Shown: positions 41,501-52,100 of the stretch, piece by piece | How positions within the stretch are numbered: position 1 is the first letter of the stretch | Layout of the letters: each line of letters begins with the position of its first letter | From: Bugula neritina | Taxonomy: Eukaryota > Bryozoa > Gymnolaemata > Cheilostomatida > Bugulidae | DNA length: 64,000 bases | Direction: 5' to 3' | Assembly (NCBI GenBank): GCA_964035545.1 | Contig: OZ037766.1 | Span: 13,939,222-14,003,221 of the forward strand | Notes under the pieces: model-generated | What the model saw: only the letters and a program-made list of their open reading frames with translations | The model's database searches: none | What the model was told of the DNA's origin: nothing | Translations under genes and position numbers: made by a program

Positions 41501-44500
41501 CCACTCAGTAACCAGGTGTACAGACACCACACTCCCACTCAGTAACCAGGTGTAGACACCATACTCCCACTCAGTAACCAGGTGTACAGACACCATACTC
41601 CCACTCAGTAACCAGGTGTACAGACACTATACTCCCACTCAGTAACCAGGTGTACAGACACCATACTGCCACTCAGTAACCAGGTGTACAGACACCATAC
41701 TCCCACTCAGTAACCAGGTGTACAGACACCAATTAGCATTCAAGAGTCACTCAAGGTTCACTGCATATAATGAAACAACACTAAAATTGTTCTAATATCT
41801 TGAGCAATTCAATTTCAGCTAAGGATATTTACCTATCGGCAATCGATAAAATAATTAATCTAAAAGCTAGACAATACTAAAGAAAGTATTGTAGCAAAAT
41901 ATGCTGCACTGAGTGAATAACTCCTACTTTCCACGGCAAAAAAGATATGATGGTCAAGTTTTACCAGAATGAAGTAAAAGAAGTTGGGTACCTTTACTGT
42001 TGTAAACAAAAGAAGACTAATTATAAATGCCCAAATACTGGACCCTGAATCCAACGGAAAAAGACTAATTATATATTAAAAACAAGGATTTACGTATAAC
42101 CAAATATGACATGGGAGGGCAAAAAAGAAAACAAATTCCTTAAACTGCAAGCTAAGAAAACGTAAAATCAAGACTTCTACTCCTCTGCTACATATATACA
42201 TGTGTATGAACAAGGATAGTAGCAGACGTTAGATTGGTATACATGATATACTATAAAATTAATCAGAATGTAACATGATATTAACTCACTTCATTGTAGA
42301 AAGTGTGAAATGCAGCGTGTAGATCATCAAACCTTGCCACAGCCTCTTCCAGCTCATCTATAGCATCTGGCACACCCTGGTTCTTCACTTCTGACAACCA
42401 GTTGGGCACATCCAGCATATACTACAGCCAAATAATTCATTAGAAAGCTACAAACTTATCTAATTGTTGATAACCATCTTATGACAAAATTTGTGCGTTA
42501 GTGAGTTGTGTGGTATAATCATATGAGTATTGTACATATAACAGCAACTGATGCAAATGACAAAACGTTAGGTTATAATACCTTATTTAGTGATAAAAGA
42601 TTTTTGAGCATCATTCAACTTCTTAGTAATAAGTGCTAAGACGGAGGTGCGAAGTAAATCCAAAATAATACCTGCTCAATTTTCTCGTGGAAGCTAGTAG
42701 ACCGGTTGATGACGTTGGTACGATCATCGATGGCTGTGTAGAAGGCCTTCCATTCAAGGTCTAACTTCTGCGCCTGCATTTTGACACTAGCAGCAGCATA
42801 ATGGCCAGTATCTGCCAGTCTGTGGGCAGTGGATTTAATCTCTGATACTTGAACCTGCACACTCTACAACCAGAAAATTATGAGTATGATAAGACAAGAT
42901 AAGAAAGGAACAGTTTTATTTTTTAATTTCTAGCAAAAAAACTTGCAGAGTCAATATAAATCAAGAAAAATGAACACTTGCTATCACCATTTCACTTACA
43001 TTTTTATATGACTACAGATTTCCGCTTACTAGGACCGCCAAATCAAATGTAAGTTGAAAGAGTACTCACTATCGATATACTTACTGTTTACTTACTGCTG
43101 ACGTACTAATTTAAGGCAGCAGGAATAACAATATACATATTCTAACCTCACAAGTTGTTGCAAACTCAATGTGTTGGGATTGCAGCTCGTGAGCCTGATG
43201 GAAAGAAGTGCCAATATCTGTATAAGTCATTAGGAACTTTTCCTTCTCGTGAGCTATCCATCGTAACATCTGCAATTAGCGAAAGTATTGGTGCAAATAC
43301 CTACCGTATGGCAACTCAAAGCTATAATATATTTCTATTTAACAATAAAGATACCTATAATACTTAAAATTCAAGGATGTGTAATATAACATTTGAAGCT
43401 AACGAAATCATTCCAGCAAATCAATAAAACTAGTATACCTCAGTGATTAGTATAGAGATTTAATAATCTGTAGTTTTGTCTTTTAAAGAAAAAGAATAAT
43501 CTTCAACATTTAAATACTTAAAATTCAAGGATGTGTAATATAACATTTGAAGCTACTGAAATCATTCTCAGTGATTAGTATAGCAATTATACTTGCTGTA
43601 TTTTTAGCAAAATATCAAATTTAACTCATTTATAATATCTAAGTCAGTTAACGACTCGAATTGATTTTTTATATAGCAAGAATATAAGTTTCAAGCGCCA
43701 TTTTTCCTATAGAACAGTCACTATAAATGTGTGCCAAAGAATAAAACTCATTATGTAAGTTTATTAGCTCTACAGGAAATAGAATATGCAGAACATACCT
43801 GTTCGACATCACGCTGAAAGAGTTGAAGTTGCAGACACTGATCAAGTTGTACTTTGCGCTGATGCCAAGTTTCCTGCACATTAGTTCTAGAGATATGCAT
43901 TCTGTTAAGTAAAGTGGTGATGTGTTTGGTGGCCTGGGAATACTCCGAGTCACCTGGTAGCAGGTAATAATATATAGGATTACTGATCGAGTGTCGCCAC
44001 ACTGAAGATGAGGCTAAATGTAAGCAACACTACGAGATTAGTGTGGGCCAAACATGGAGTTGCTCTTCCAATTTCATTTGCACTACTTGAATGCTGAAAT
44101 GAATTTTCTAATGTTTATTCACCTGGTAACAGGTAATGAAATATACACTAAGTAGTTTCCTTATGTGTTGCTGCAGATTCTTTGAAGAACGAGAGCACAA
44201 CTCAATGTAATACCCCCTGTTCAGTCACACTAAGTATGAATAACTGATAAAGAAAGCAGGAAGGACCACACAGTGCACACATGATACCTTATATAGGGTA
44301 CATAATACTGAATATCACGTAGCAATGCATAGTAGAGTGTCAAACGCAAAAACTCAAATGCCACACTGACAAGCAATTGTAGAGCAAAGGCTACATCGAT
44401 ATAGACTAGAATGACATTCTAAGAGCTGTTTTTAATAATAGACACCCTGTTTATTGTGACGTTGAATATATTCAAAACTTAGTTCATTTTCTTAGTGTTT

Positions 44501-47500
44501 ATGCTGTTCCCAGTTAGTGTTCAAGAGTTACCTCCACATGAATAATTCTTGGTGCTATAAAGGTACAAATACAACTACTGACAACATAGTAAGTGTATGG
44601 CATAACATACCTGAAGAAGAGGCTGCATTGATGGAGCGGGACTGGTCCAACCTCTTGAGAATAGCCTGTGCATCTTGTGTAAGAGACTCAACTGCGGACG
44701 TCTGAATGTTCTCCCTCAACTGGCTGTGGTACTGCAGCATGGTTTTAGCTGAGCTGATGTTTCCACCTACATCCGAGCGTCTTAGTGACCCCATCAACTC
44801 GTCAAACTCTTTCAACAGACCCACCGCATTATCCGTGAACTCTTCTAGCATCTGTACAATGGATGATCAGAATAGACTCGTAACACTTCCTCAATAGAGA
44901 ATGTTAGCTGATGTATTTCTCTAACTTAGAAGATAGTTTAGTGAGTATAGCATTGAGTTGTAGAGGCTAGGCAATTTTACCATATTCCCTAACAAGGAAA
45001 TTACGGTAATATTACATAAAAGCTAAAATTTCCCAAGTAAAGTAGTATGAACATTTATTAGGCAGTAGAAAAACTCAGGTAGATAATACCCACCATCCGG
45101 CTGGTTAGCCAATTAAGGTGGTCAAATTGCATTTTCCCATTAAGATCAGTAACCAGCTGTGAAGGGTCAACGTGTTTCTGCAGCCCATCCAATGATAACA
45201 TCACAGTCTACAAAGTAGAGGAAGATATCAGAACACTACCAAGTCATAACCATTGTAGGAAAGGCAGGTGCAAACTTAGTAGAAATGCAGCCTGATGCGG
45301 CAGTAAAACAAATATATTTCAAACATCAACACCAAACTTCTAATTGTATAACCACACAACTGGAAACCTGAGCTGGCTCAACATTTTCTTCGTAAATTCG
45401 ATTTCTTAACAATCTATTGATGTAGATCTAATGACAACAATAAATGTTTGAACTGATAACATTTATTGAAGACATGAATAGTAAAAATATATACAGCTCA
45501 CAAAAAGTGCAGAAGAGCAAACTATACAATACATGAGACGATATCCTGGACAACTTAGCTTCACGTCAAGTAAAGATTTACATACATTCAGCAAAAACAA
45601 TTCAAAAGTAAAAAAAATTTTGTTACACAAACTTTAAAAGTACTGAGTTGGCAGTCCATAGAATTCCGAGTCCACACATGGTTTAATTACTAATTCAACC
45701 ATAGGCTGAGGCTGGCATTGCTCATACTATACTACACTATACTACACTATACTACACTACACTACACTATACTATACTACACTATACTATACTACACTCT
45801 ACTATACTACACTACACTATACTACACTACACTACACTATACTACACTACGCTATACTACACTACACTATACTACACTACACTATACTATACTATATTAT
45901 ACTACACTATACTATACTACACTACACTATACTACACTACGCTATACTACACTACACTATACTACACTACACTATACTATACTATATTATACTACACTAT
46001 ACTACACTATACTACACTATACTATATTATACTACACTATACTACACTATACTACACTACACTATACTATACTATATTATACTACACTATATTACACTAT
46101 ACTACACTATACTATACTATACTATATTATACTACACTATACTACACTATACTATACCATGCTACACTATATTAATAAAGTCTCATACTGTCTTGTGATA
46201 ATAATTATTATTGGCCAACAACATGATACACATATTTTTACTATAGATTTATACAACTATTAAAGCATAGCTGTTTTATTTTCTATTGGGTTACACACCA
46301 AAGAAAGTTGAGTTGCAGACAAAATTTTATGTTTGGCTGAATGGTGTACAGTGCAGCATTGAGCTAATATATTGATCAGACAAAGGCATGACTTGAATTT
46401 ACTTTTCTTAGTGTTTTTCCAGCATTTTCCATGCATGTTAATAATTTTGCTTGCATAAATTTTATTTAATGAGTTTAGAGGTTAAATGCAACAATTGAAA
46501 TCTTGTTTTTTTACAGCGAAGAACTATTTACTGCTGGTAAGATAACTCTAAAATGACCCGAATAGGCATGCAGTGTCCTGCTGGCAATAAATTAATTGAA
46601 TTGTGTGCAGAGTTCATTAACACATTACTTAGCACATGATATTGAAGCAAAACAGTAGTACCCTGTAGCAGTTACTTCATAGCTGTGATTACTGCTAATT
46701 GATTAACAATGGTTCAGCAATAACCACAATTACACCATATAGCTATCAATTATATCATTTACTTACAAGAAAAGAAGAATAAAATATTAATATTTGCAGA
46801 TACTGACCTCAAAAGTATATTTAGAAGATCCTACATTTGTCTTGTGCTTCTCCCAGAATTTCTCCGGTTTAATAATGAATACTATGTGGACCAGGTCTGG
46901 ACACACCTCCTACAGTACAAAGACTTCTATTGTAAAGCATGGATAAGTTAGGTATAGAAACTGAAGTTAGAGATCAATTGCCAGTTACGTATGTTTAGTA
47001 AAAATACGTAACATACAAGAGATGAGCTATGAGTAAATTTTCAACAAAATTTCATTAACTTTAAAGGAGAGTGTAGAAAAAATAGGTTTTTAAAACTGAA
47101 ATACTTGGGTGCTGAAATAATTGATGATTAGTGAAACACTAGTGTCCAGATTGTTCTATTATGAGTTCACACAAATCAATCCAAGAATACAGTTTATATT
47201 GAAAGTCACCCTGAAGAGAAAAGACGTAGTAAGTGCCTATTTGTTTTTAGTCAAATGTTATACAAAACAAATACTTCTCCCTAAAACCTCAAAATGCAAG
47301 AGAAATTAGCTTGATACAAAAGTGGGGTTTAATCAATACCTGAAGACCCTTCAGTGCGGGCTTTACATTATCCCACTTAGATCTCCGCATGTCAAGAACC
47401 ACAGTGAATCCATGTTTTATATTCTCAGGGCTAAAAGAGAAACAAATGTTGGAATAAGTTTAACAAACATCTTAGAGATTAGGGAGAAATGGATGGAGTA

Positions 47501-49143
47501 AAAAGTAATAAAAATATTAATACTTCAAAGTTTCACAGTTTCCTACAGCCTACATTCTAGAATATATTAAACAAATGCATACAATACAAGTGTGCATAAA
47601 GTGAACACACTGCATCTAACAAACCAAATGTAAAAATACACACATGTTATAAGCTTGGTAATTATACTCATATGTACTATAAGAGTAGAGTGGGCCTAAC
47701 CCTCAAAACTAATACTTGGAATATATTGACATAGGTTCTTTATGTGGTATTCTCTGTTACTCTAATGTTGTATATAATACAATGTGAAGTAACATAAAAT
47801 GGAGCAATCAGCAACAGCATGGATTATAAATAGAGTAAGCCATTCTATACTCTACCCAGTCGAACAGCAAACACAATTACTGTACATGCCTAGCTAGTAT
47901 AGCAAATGGCATCCACTGGTGAATCATGACTAAGAAATAACAATTATTGACCTTCAGAATAACAGTGATTGACTTTAGGAAGCATGTAATGCATGTAACT
48001 TTGTTTGCCTATGACTAGTGAAATTATTTATACTATTATTCATAACTAGCATAATAAAACTTTTACAATTCATGTGGAAAGAAATGCTGTGCACTCATAC
48101 CTTGGCACCTGGCTCAGGTAAGCAATGACTCGCACCAAGTCTTCATACTTCAGCTTATCTGGACTTTCATGGCAGGGAAATGTGAGAATAGGTCTGTCTT
48201 GGCGATCCACACCACCTACACCACAATACGTCAATGTCTATGATCCATGCAGTTTGCATAATGATGGCACAATGTATGAAGTGCACAATACTCAGAACAC
48301 ATAGTAGAAGGTTATGTACCTCAGGTTTGTCAATTCAAATTCAATCAGTGTAGCATACACTCAGCCCATTCTAGATATGAAGACAAAAGAATTAACCCTT
48401 CCAACATAAGGCATTTATTTATTCATTCAAATTCCTTTGAATGTCTAGCCAGTTTCACTATTCTTTTGAGCAAATCAGTTAAAATAATTACATATTAGAT
48501 TAATCACATTTGTTGGGACAGGTGTGTTTGAGAGCTAAAGTTTATGAATTAAAATTATTCAACACTGTGTAGTGTGATAATAGCCAAGATTTGCTCTTAC
48601 ATTTTATAGAGATTGACACTTGTGGAAGTCCAAATTTCAATTTAACATCTCATATTAACATTGTATAATAAACCAAACACTGACCATAGCATTTCACATC
48701 CAAAGCAGCATTGGTGTTTCTGCACACTTATATTATCTTATTTTACTTATTGTTGGATAAAATAGCAGCTGTGGCGTACTGAAAGTACATTTTTTGAGTC
48801 GAGTAGATCACTTTTTTGTTATAAGAACCATATAAAGTGGCACAAAAAATGTTACAGAAAATCTACCAACGTTTAAACTTCATTAATCATTTTTGCTTAA
48901 AATTTTTGATTGACATTTATTGCTTGGATAAGCCCATTTCCAAATTGCATGCAAATTCAACTCCCAGATTAAAGAATTCAAATTCTAGACTCGATTTAAC
49001 CAAAGCACTCGACTCCTTTACGAGCAGAAGTTAAGAATTTGTGAGACATATAAAACCTGGGTGTTATTTGTTATGTCTGGGTGCTTACCTGACCAAAAGG
49101 CAATTCTATTTTGGAGCAAATGCGAAATCTCAGCTGCCTTCAT
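5409..49143 (-). CDS. TRIO/KALRN-like: TRIO/Kalirin-family RhoGEF, single-GEF architecture (33 coding exons)
   Basis: This is a guanine nucleotide exchange factor for Rac/RhoG-type GTPases, acting at the plasma membrane and cytoskeleton. Coding exons (low to high; transcription runs right to left): 5409-5562, 5811-5983, 6237-6341, 6507-6686, 7474-7551, 7773-7907, 8497-8656, 9122-9301, 9723-10000, 10995-11120, 16302-16417, 16706-16820, 17410-17550, 18008-18199, 19401-19520, 21007-21186, 27831-27992, 35098-35213, 36585-36637, 37800-37969, 39565-39756, 40280-40402, 41142-41372, 42290-42421, 42672-42863, 43147-43269, 43799-43953, 44611-44851, 45094-45207, 46808-46909, 47340-47430, 48101-48215, 49089-49143. 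They sum to 4800 nt (1599 aa plus stop) with every phase compatible. Approximate domain order: Sec14 1-159, spectrin repeats 160-1205, DH 1212-1390, PH 1390-1515, Ser-rich tail. The length is close to Kalirin-7. Exon by exon it matches the vertebrate proteins in length and motifs. I cannot say TRIO versus Kalirin, since that duplication is probably vertebrate-specific. Confidence 0.93.
5811..6686 (-). CDS. TRIO-like gene, exons 30-32: PH domain
   Basis: Exons 6507-6686, 6237-6341 and 5811-5983 encode the PH domain that packs against DH. Markers are [63 protein letters not shown] and the C-terminal helix [19 protein letters not shown] with its conserved Trp. After the helix the sequence turns into a basic Ser/Arg-rich linker. 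Confidence 0.95.
7474..9301 (-). CDS. TRIO-like gene, exons 26-29: DH (Dbl homology, GEF1) domain
   Basis: Exons 9122-9301, 8497-8656, 7773-7907 and 7474-7551 encode the catalytic domain. It starts at [17 protein letters not shown] (conserved region 1), continues with [16 protein letters not shown] and [18 protein letters not shown], has the hallmark [18 protein letters not shown] (conserved region 3), and ends with [14 protein letters not shown]. All the helices needed for nucleotide exchange are present with no break, so the domain should be active. In TRIO and Kalirin this first GEF acts on RhoG and Rac1; that specificity here is inferred from the family. Confidence 0.96.
9723..11120 (-). 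CDS. TRIO-like gene, exons 24-25: last spectrin repeat and linker to DH
   Basis: Exon 10995-11120 encodes [20 protein letters not shown], matching the final-repeat motif GEFYLSTHTSTG of vertebrate TRIO. Exon 9723-10000 encodes the rest of the repeat ([20 protein letters not shown]) and the conserved linker [13 protein letters not shown] that leads into the DH domain; it ends in phase 2 inside the Glu codon completed by the next exon. This is the first part shared by every predicted isoform. Confidence 0.94.
12268..14019 (-). CDS. Candidate alternative first exon C (584 codons) of the TRIO-like gene
   Basis: An uninterrupted 584-codon frame runs from ATG 14017-14019 to a GT donor (GCCCAG then GTGGGTAG) at 12268, ending in phase 0. 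The reading frame stops shortly after the donor. The predicted N-terminus is Ser/Pro/Asn/Gln-rich and probably disordered. It has a proline-rich PPQPKPR followed by basic residues, an acidic patch (SSESEDEDH) and a basic patch ([10 protein letters not shown]). The last residues ([11 protein letters not shown]) look helical and would run into the [10 protein letters not shown] spectrin helix of exon 10995-11120, which starts in phase 0. The product would be about 1106 residues: the last spectrin repeat, DH-PH and tail. I recognise no domain. Upstream, exon 16302-16417 splices over it in the long form. Confidence 0.75.
15784..15900. repeat. Fold-back element (inverted repeat arms of about 47 nt)
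   Basis: Left arm 15784-15830 and right arm 15854-15900 are imperfect reverse complements around a loop of about 23 nt. Shared core segments include AAAGTTGTCTT and its complement AAGACAACTTT. It lies in the 5.2-kb intron 11121-16301 of the TRIO-like gene. It may be a decayed MITE or a hairpin in the pre-mRNA. Confidence 0.6.
16302..19520 (-). CDS. TRIO-like gene, exons 19-23: central spectrin repeats
   Basis: Exons 19401-19520, 18008-18199, 17410-17550, 16706-16820 and 16302-16417. Signature stretches are [63 protein letters not shown] and [20 protein letters not shown]. They match the vertebrate order and lengths closely. The phase-1 junction between 16706-16820 and 16302-16417 is conserved in context; the other junctions are phase 0. 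Confidence 0.92.
18603..18757. repeat. Fold-back element (inverted repeat arms of about 55 nt)
   Basis: Left arm 18603-18659 pairs with right arm 18700-18757 at roughly 80% identity, with a loop of about 40 nt. The best-matching block is CTTCTTTTGCAATAT against ATATTGCAAAAGAAG. It lies in the intron between exons 19401-19520 and 18008-18199. No flanking target-site duplication could be assigned with confidence. Confidence 0.6.
19026..19145 (-). CDS. Possible 40-codon cassette exon of the TRIO-like gene
   Basis: A 120-bp open segment is bounded by an AG acceptor (aatgcag, at 19146) and a GT donor (GGAGAA then GTAATTT), phase 0 at both ends. It lies between exons 19401-19520 and 18008-18199, which join seamlessly without it: vertebrate TRIO has no residues at this point. 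If used, it adds 40 residues inside a spectrin repeat. It may equally be a chance frame. Confidence 0.3.
19561..19686. repeat. Short tandem repeat of about 20 bp beside an exon
   Basis: Several imperfect copies of a unit containing ATTACAATACAGGAATATAT and a shorter TATTACTATA variant. The array starts about 40 bp beyond the acceptor side of exon 19401-19520, so it occupies the 3' end of the upstream intron. Confidence 0.75.
21007..27992 (-). CDS. TRIO-like gene, exons 17-18: middle spectrin repeats
   Basis: Exon 17 is 27831-27992 ([20 protein letters not shown]) and exon 18 is 21007-21186 ([17 protein letters not shown] to HFEKEARQ). Together they match the repeat after the ERKIKLDIFLQL region of vertebrate TRIO in length (exon 18 is 60 residues, one more than the aligned block) and phase (0/0). 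The 6.6-kb intron between them holds two of the three candidate alternative first exons. Exon 18 is the shared acceptor exon for those starts. Confidence 0.87.
23631..23783 (-). CDS. Candidate alternative first exon B (51 codons) of the TRIO-like gene
   Basis: The frame starts at ATG 23781-23783, with an in-frame TGA two codons upstream, and ends in phase 0 at a GT donor (GACCAG then GTACTGG). It encodes a short basic N-terminus ([27 protein letters not shown]). Joined to exon 21007-21186 it would yield a GEF of about 861 residues lacking Sec14 and the first repeats. No domain is recognisable, and the short length makes this the weakest of the three start exons. Evidence is coding-like composition, an isolated ATG, donor and phase. 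Confidence 0.5.
25090..26754 (-). CDS. Candidate alternative first exon A (555 codons) of the TRIO-like gene
   Basis: An uninterrupted 555-codon frame runs from ATG 26752-26754 to a GT donor (AAAGGG then GTAAGT) at 25090; past the donor the frame soon becomes AT-rich intron-like sequence. There is an in-frame TAG five codons before the ATG. The product is rich in Ser, Asp, Asn and Lys and looks disordered. It has basic clusters near the start ([23 protein letters not shown]), acidic/Ser stretches ([12 protein letters not shown]) and a more helical end ([20 protein letters not shown]). I recognise no domain. It ends in phase 0 and lies just upstream of phase-0 exon 21007-21186, so splicing would give a GEF of about 1365 aa without Sec14 and the first repeats. 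The alternative is a nested single-exon gene, but the clean donor and matching phase argue against it. Confidence 0.72.
28021..28741. repeat. 21-bp minisatellite in a TRIO-like intron
   Basis: About 34 units of a 21-bp sequence built from ACTACTATAATATAC plus a variable tail (ACTCAT, AGTGAT or AATAAT). The core between roughly 28475 and 28680 is nearly perfect. It starts about 30 bp beyond the acceptor of exon 27831-27992, inside the 7.1-kb intron 27993-35097. Because 21 is divisible by three it gives a long spurious reading frame (MSVYYSS repeated) that I do not treat as a gene. Confidence 0.92.
28742..35097 (-). other. Large intron of the TRIO-like gene, no gene seen
   Basis: This is the largest intron of the gene together with the minisatellite at its 3' end. 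I read it on both strands and found only short AT-rich frames without recognisable domains, no retroelement motif and no structured RNA that I could name. Short TA- and TAGCATGATATA-type repeats occur at about 30.83-30.98 kb. Confidence 0.6.
35098..44851 (-). CDS. TRIO-like gene, exons 6-16: N-terminal spectrin repeats
   Basis: Eleven exons: 44611-44851, 43799-43953, 43147-43269, 42672-42863, 42290-42421, 41142-41372, 40280-40402, 39565-39756, 37800-37969, 36585-36637, 35098-35213. They encode helical spectrin repeats with recurring family motifs: [59 protein letters not shown]. Most junctions are phase 0, so blocks can be skipped without loss of frame. The 53-nt exon 36585-36637 is the least conserved part; I place it because only it bridges the phase-2 end of exon 37800-37969 to the phase-1 start of 35098-35213. 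It matches the variable linker between repeats in vertebrate orthologues. Confidence 0.88.
41385..41730. repeat. 34-bp minisatellite abutting a TRIO-like splice acceptor
   Basis: About ten nearly identical 34-bp units contain ACTCCCACTCAGTAACCAGG followed by TGTACAGACACCAT, with one unit missing three bases and a few single-base variants. The first unit begins only about 12 bp from the acceptor of exon 41142-41372, so the likely branch-point region lies inside the array. Confidence 0.93.
43359..43581. repeat. Direct duplication of about 54 bp in an intron
   Basis: The block 43359-43412 recurs at 43513-43566 nearly exactly (it contains TTCAAGGATGTGTAATATAA), and both copies are followed at different distances by CAGTGATTAGTATAG. 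It lies in the intron between exons 43799-43953 and 43147-43269. Confidence 0.8.
45094..49143 (-). CDS. TRIO-like gene, exons 1-5: Sec14/CRAL-TRIO domain
   Basis: The five exons (49089-49143, 48101-48215, 47340-47430, 46808-46909, 45094-45207) encode residues 1-159. Diagnostic stretches are [44 protein letters not shown] and [14 protein letters not shown], which line up with the Sec14 lipid-binding region of TRIO and Kalirin. In the family this domain binds phosphoinositides and helps localisation. Only the transcript started upstream of 49.2 kb carries it; the three internal start exons would not. Confidence 0.92.
45724..46173. repeat. 450-bp pentanucleotide array (ACTAC / ACTAT)
   Basis: A mix of TACAC and TATAC pentamers in the intron 45208-46807 of the TRIO-like gene. 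A rare GCTATACTAC variant recurs exactly 90 bp apart (45851 and 45941) within identical flanks, showing a higher-order duplication. The open frame it creates on the plus strand (YYTTLHYT-type repeats) is an artefact. Confidence 0.93.
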
Positions 49144-49170
49144 ATTACCATCAAATTATATCATTCTACC
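49144..49170 (-). other. 5' UTR part of the first coding exon of the TRIO-like gene
   Basis: Upstream of ATG 49141-49143 there is an in-frame TAA within 15 nt, so translation starts here. A clear AG acceptor (ttttcag) at 49171 means this is not the transcription start; at least one non-coding exon lies further right, somewhere in 49.2-54.2 kb. The following residues ([15 protein letters not shown]) match the family start of the Sec14 region, which supports the chosen Met. Confidence 0.7.
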
Positions 49171-52100
49171 CTGAAAAATCACAGTCAAAAATGTGGTTAT
49201 TTTATGCATGAGATAATAGTTCTTTCTTGGGTTAGTGTCAAAAAAGACATCAAATACTAACTACTGAAGAGACAGCAGTGAGTGTGACAGTGAAGAGTAT
49301 GTAGACCATAACTTACTGCCCCATCAAGCTATGATGACTAAGAAATATTGTACAATAATATATCGACAAGGATATATTACATCAGAAGAAATCAATCATA
49401 ATTAGATTAAGCTATAACTAGAGACAATTAACCCACACTTGTATCGAACAGCCAAGTGTATAGGAGAATATTTTTGTACCTGACAGCAGATGTCAATGCA
49501 CTATGAATATACTTTGGAATGGGATATGCTGCAGTGAGGGGAGATGTAATGTGGCAATAAAGCTGACCAGACCAGATATAATTAAAGAGGCTCTATAAGG
49601 CATTCAGTAGAACTAATCAAACTGACCATACAAATCACTTAAACTACAGAAATAAAAAGCCATTAAACTTTTTTTTCCGTTGGCAGCCAACATATACATC
49701 CAACTGCAGTTGCAACTTGACTTTTTTGTCAATTATAACCTAACGAATAAAACTATCAAAGAACCATTTAACAACTAATTTAAATATTTCAATATTCAAT
49801 ATTTTTCAATAAGATACATCACACTAATTTGTAACTTCAAATGCAACAAAAAGGATACAGACTTTGCGAAAGCAAACCTGAGAATTATATTAAAAAGTAT
49901 CATAAGAAAACGCACACAAAAATTAGCATGCATTTTCTTGACACATCTATTATTTATGCAAAGCAACAGCTGAAATCTTGACACCAATGTTTGTGACTTG
50001 ACCGCCAATTAAACTAGTCAGATTAAGCCTAGCACTGTGTTCACTCAACTATCAAATTTCAGTAACAAATCTGCAGATTTGAATTATACTCAAGAACAAT
50101 AATCCATGCATTGCATTTGAGGATTAGGAATTGAACTTAATTTTCATCAGGTACTAAAAAAATAATTTGAGAATTTATATACAGCAAAGCTCTAGAGTCT
50201 AGTGACTTCAAACATGGTTCATTCAAACCATTCAACAGTGCCCCACATTACAAATTGTTAGTTTAATTCAAACCACCCATCATCATGGTGTAGCCTAAAA
50301 GTTAAAAAGTATGCAATAACATATGACATCATTTCATTTGTTCTTGTGTAACCTAAAACTCTAGTAAAATGAGATGACTACCTCATACACAGCAATGAGC
50401 CTAGGTATCAGAAAAAAAGCATTAAATTGTTTCCAAAGCAAATAACTTCTCAAAGAAAACATAAACTCCTCCATCATATTGAACAGTGGGAGAACTGAAT
50501 GCAGTTTATTATACACATACATCCTAGTTTACAGTGTACACCTTATATTATTTAACAGCATAAATTGAACTATTGAATATTTTGTAAAACATAAATTGAA
50601 TAATTGACTTGCTAGGTATTGGTGAGAATTTGCCACTTGAACCTATTTCGTATCTTATAATTATGCATCATCTGTAGCAAACTTGCCTATTTGAGCAGCA
50701 TTAGCAGTAGTATTTTAATAAGTATATAATCTTATAAATAACTGCTAGTATTTTATATAAAATTTAACTACTACCCTATATATAATACTGTTATTTGAAA
50801 CAGATGAAGCTCTAATTGACATAAATAAGTAACACTCTATATAATGTATATATATACATCTATAAAATAAACTAATTGTGAGCAATAAGTACAAATATAT
50901 ATAAAAATTGCATGTTGTATTATACATATTATGATGTTTATCAAGTTTAAATAACATTAGAATGCTGCATAGGGCTTCGTAGTCTATAATCAAATCATTC
51001 TATTTTATACTCGACTTTATCCAACTTATATTTACACAGGGCCCAATGACATCATAGAAACTTAACACAGCCTACATAAAAACAAAAATCAATTGTTATA
51101 TATGCCAAGTAAGCTGCAACTTTAGAGTGCAAGTAGTAATTGTATTGTAGCACCTATGAGTTTCTCCTATTTAGCCCTATTATTATCAATAGAATGTAAC
51201 AACCATATTTATCGCAATAACATGTTCTTAATATATATGTAAATTGTTATGCTTAACTTTTTGTAGTTATGTTTAGCAATTTGATGCAGTAACAATGGTA
51301 ACTATGAGATCATTAACTAAATGCTTATGAATTACTAACATAGATACACATGCAGAAGCTCAAAAAATTGTTTATTCACTTACTAACAAACTAAATTTAT
51401 ATTCAAGCTAAAACTCAACAAAAAGGAGAAACTAGTATAACTAAAGCAGCCAAGTCATACTAGTACAGTTAGTTTTAACTTTATTTTCAAATAAAGATTT
51501 AAATTTGAATTTATCAATTTAGCTATGGTCCAAATTTAAACTCTACTATTTTAATTGTATAGCGTCTTTATAACACAGTAGCCATATCCATTGGATGTAG
51601 TGAAAAACTAAAATAGTTGAGCAATTACTTAAAAATAGAATATTGGCAACTCTTACTCAAAAACCAAAAGGAATAGATTAATAATAATTCATTTTGAATG
51701 TTAGAATTAGTATCATTATTAGTATGCATTTATCTATAAAAACTCTTTGCAATGATAAACAATATTAAGTTCTTAAAATTAAACTAAATATCAGAGTTTA
51801 AAATTACAATGCAAGGCCTAGAGTGTAAATACCAACAGAAATATTAATATACACATGATTATAAATATCAAATATGAAAATCAATAATAGTAATTATAGT
51901 AAAAAAAAAACCAAAATTTTTAATTTGTGTTAATACATATATACATGCAATAATGGCTATTTATATTTACTGGTTACAAACCAATAGCAAAGTCATAACC
52001 TAAATTTTGAAAAATGAATACTAGCTATAAAACAACAAATGCAAAGCGAATGCTACTTTCAATTCTGTAAGACTCTAGTCAACATCAAAGTGAGAGTCAG

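Noticed and set aside
45718-46263. Open frame of 181 codons on the plus strand with YYT/LHYT repeats
   Set aside because: It is the translation of a pentanucleotide microsatellite inside a TRIO-like intron; there is no coding signal beyond the repeat.
49796-50993. Minus-strand open frames upstream of the TRIO-like start
   Set aside because: They are AT-driven hydrophobic frames without domains or convincing splice context.
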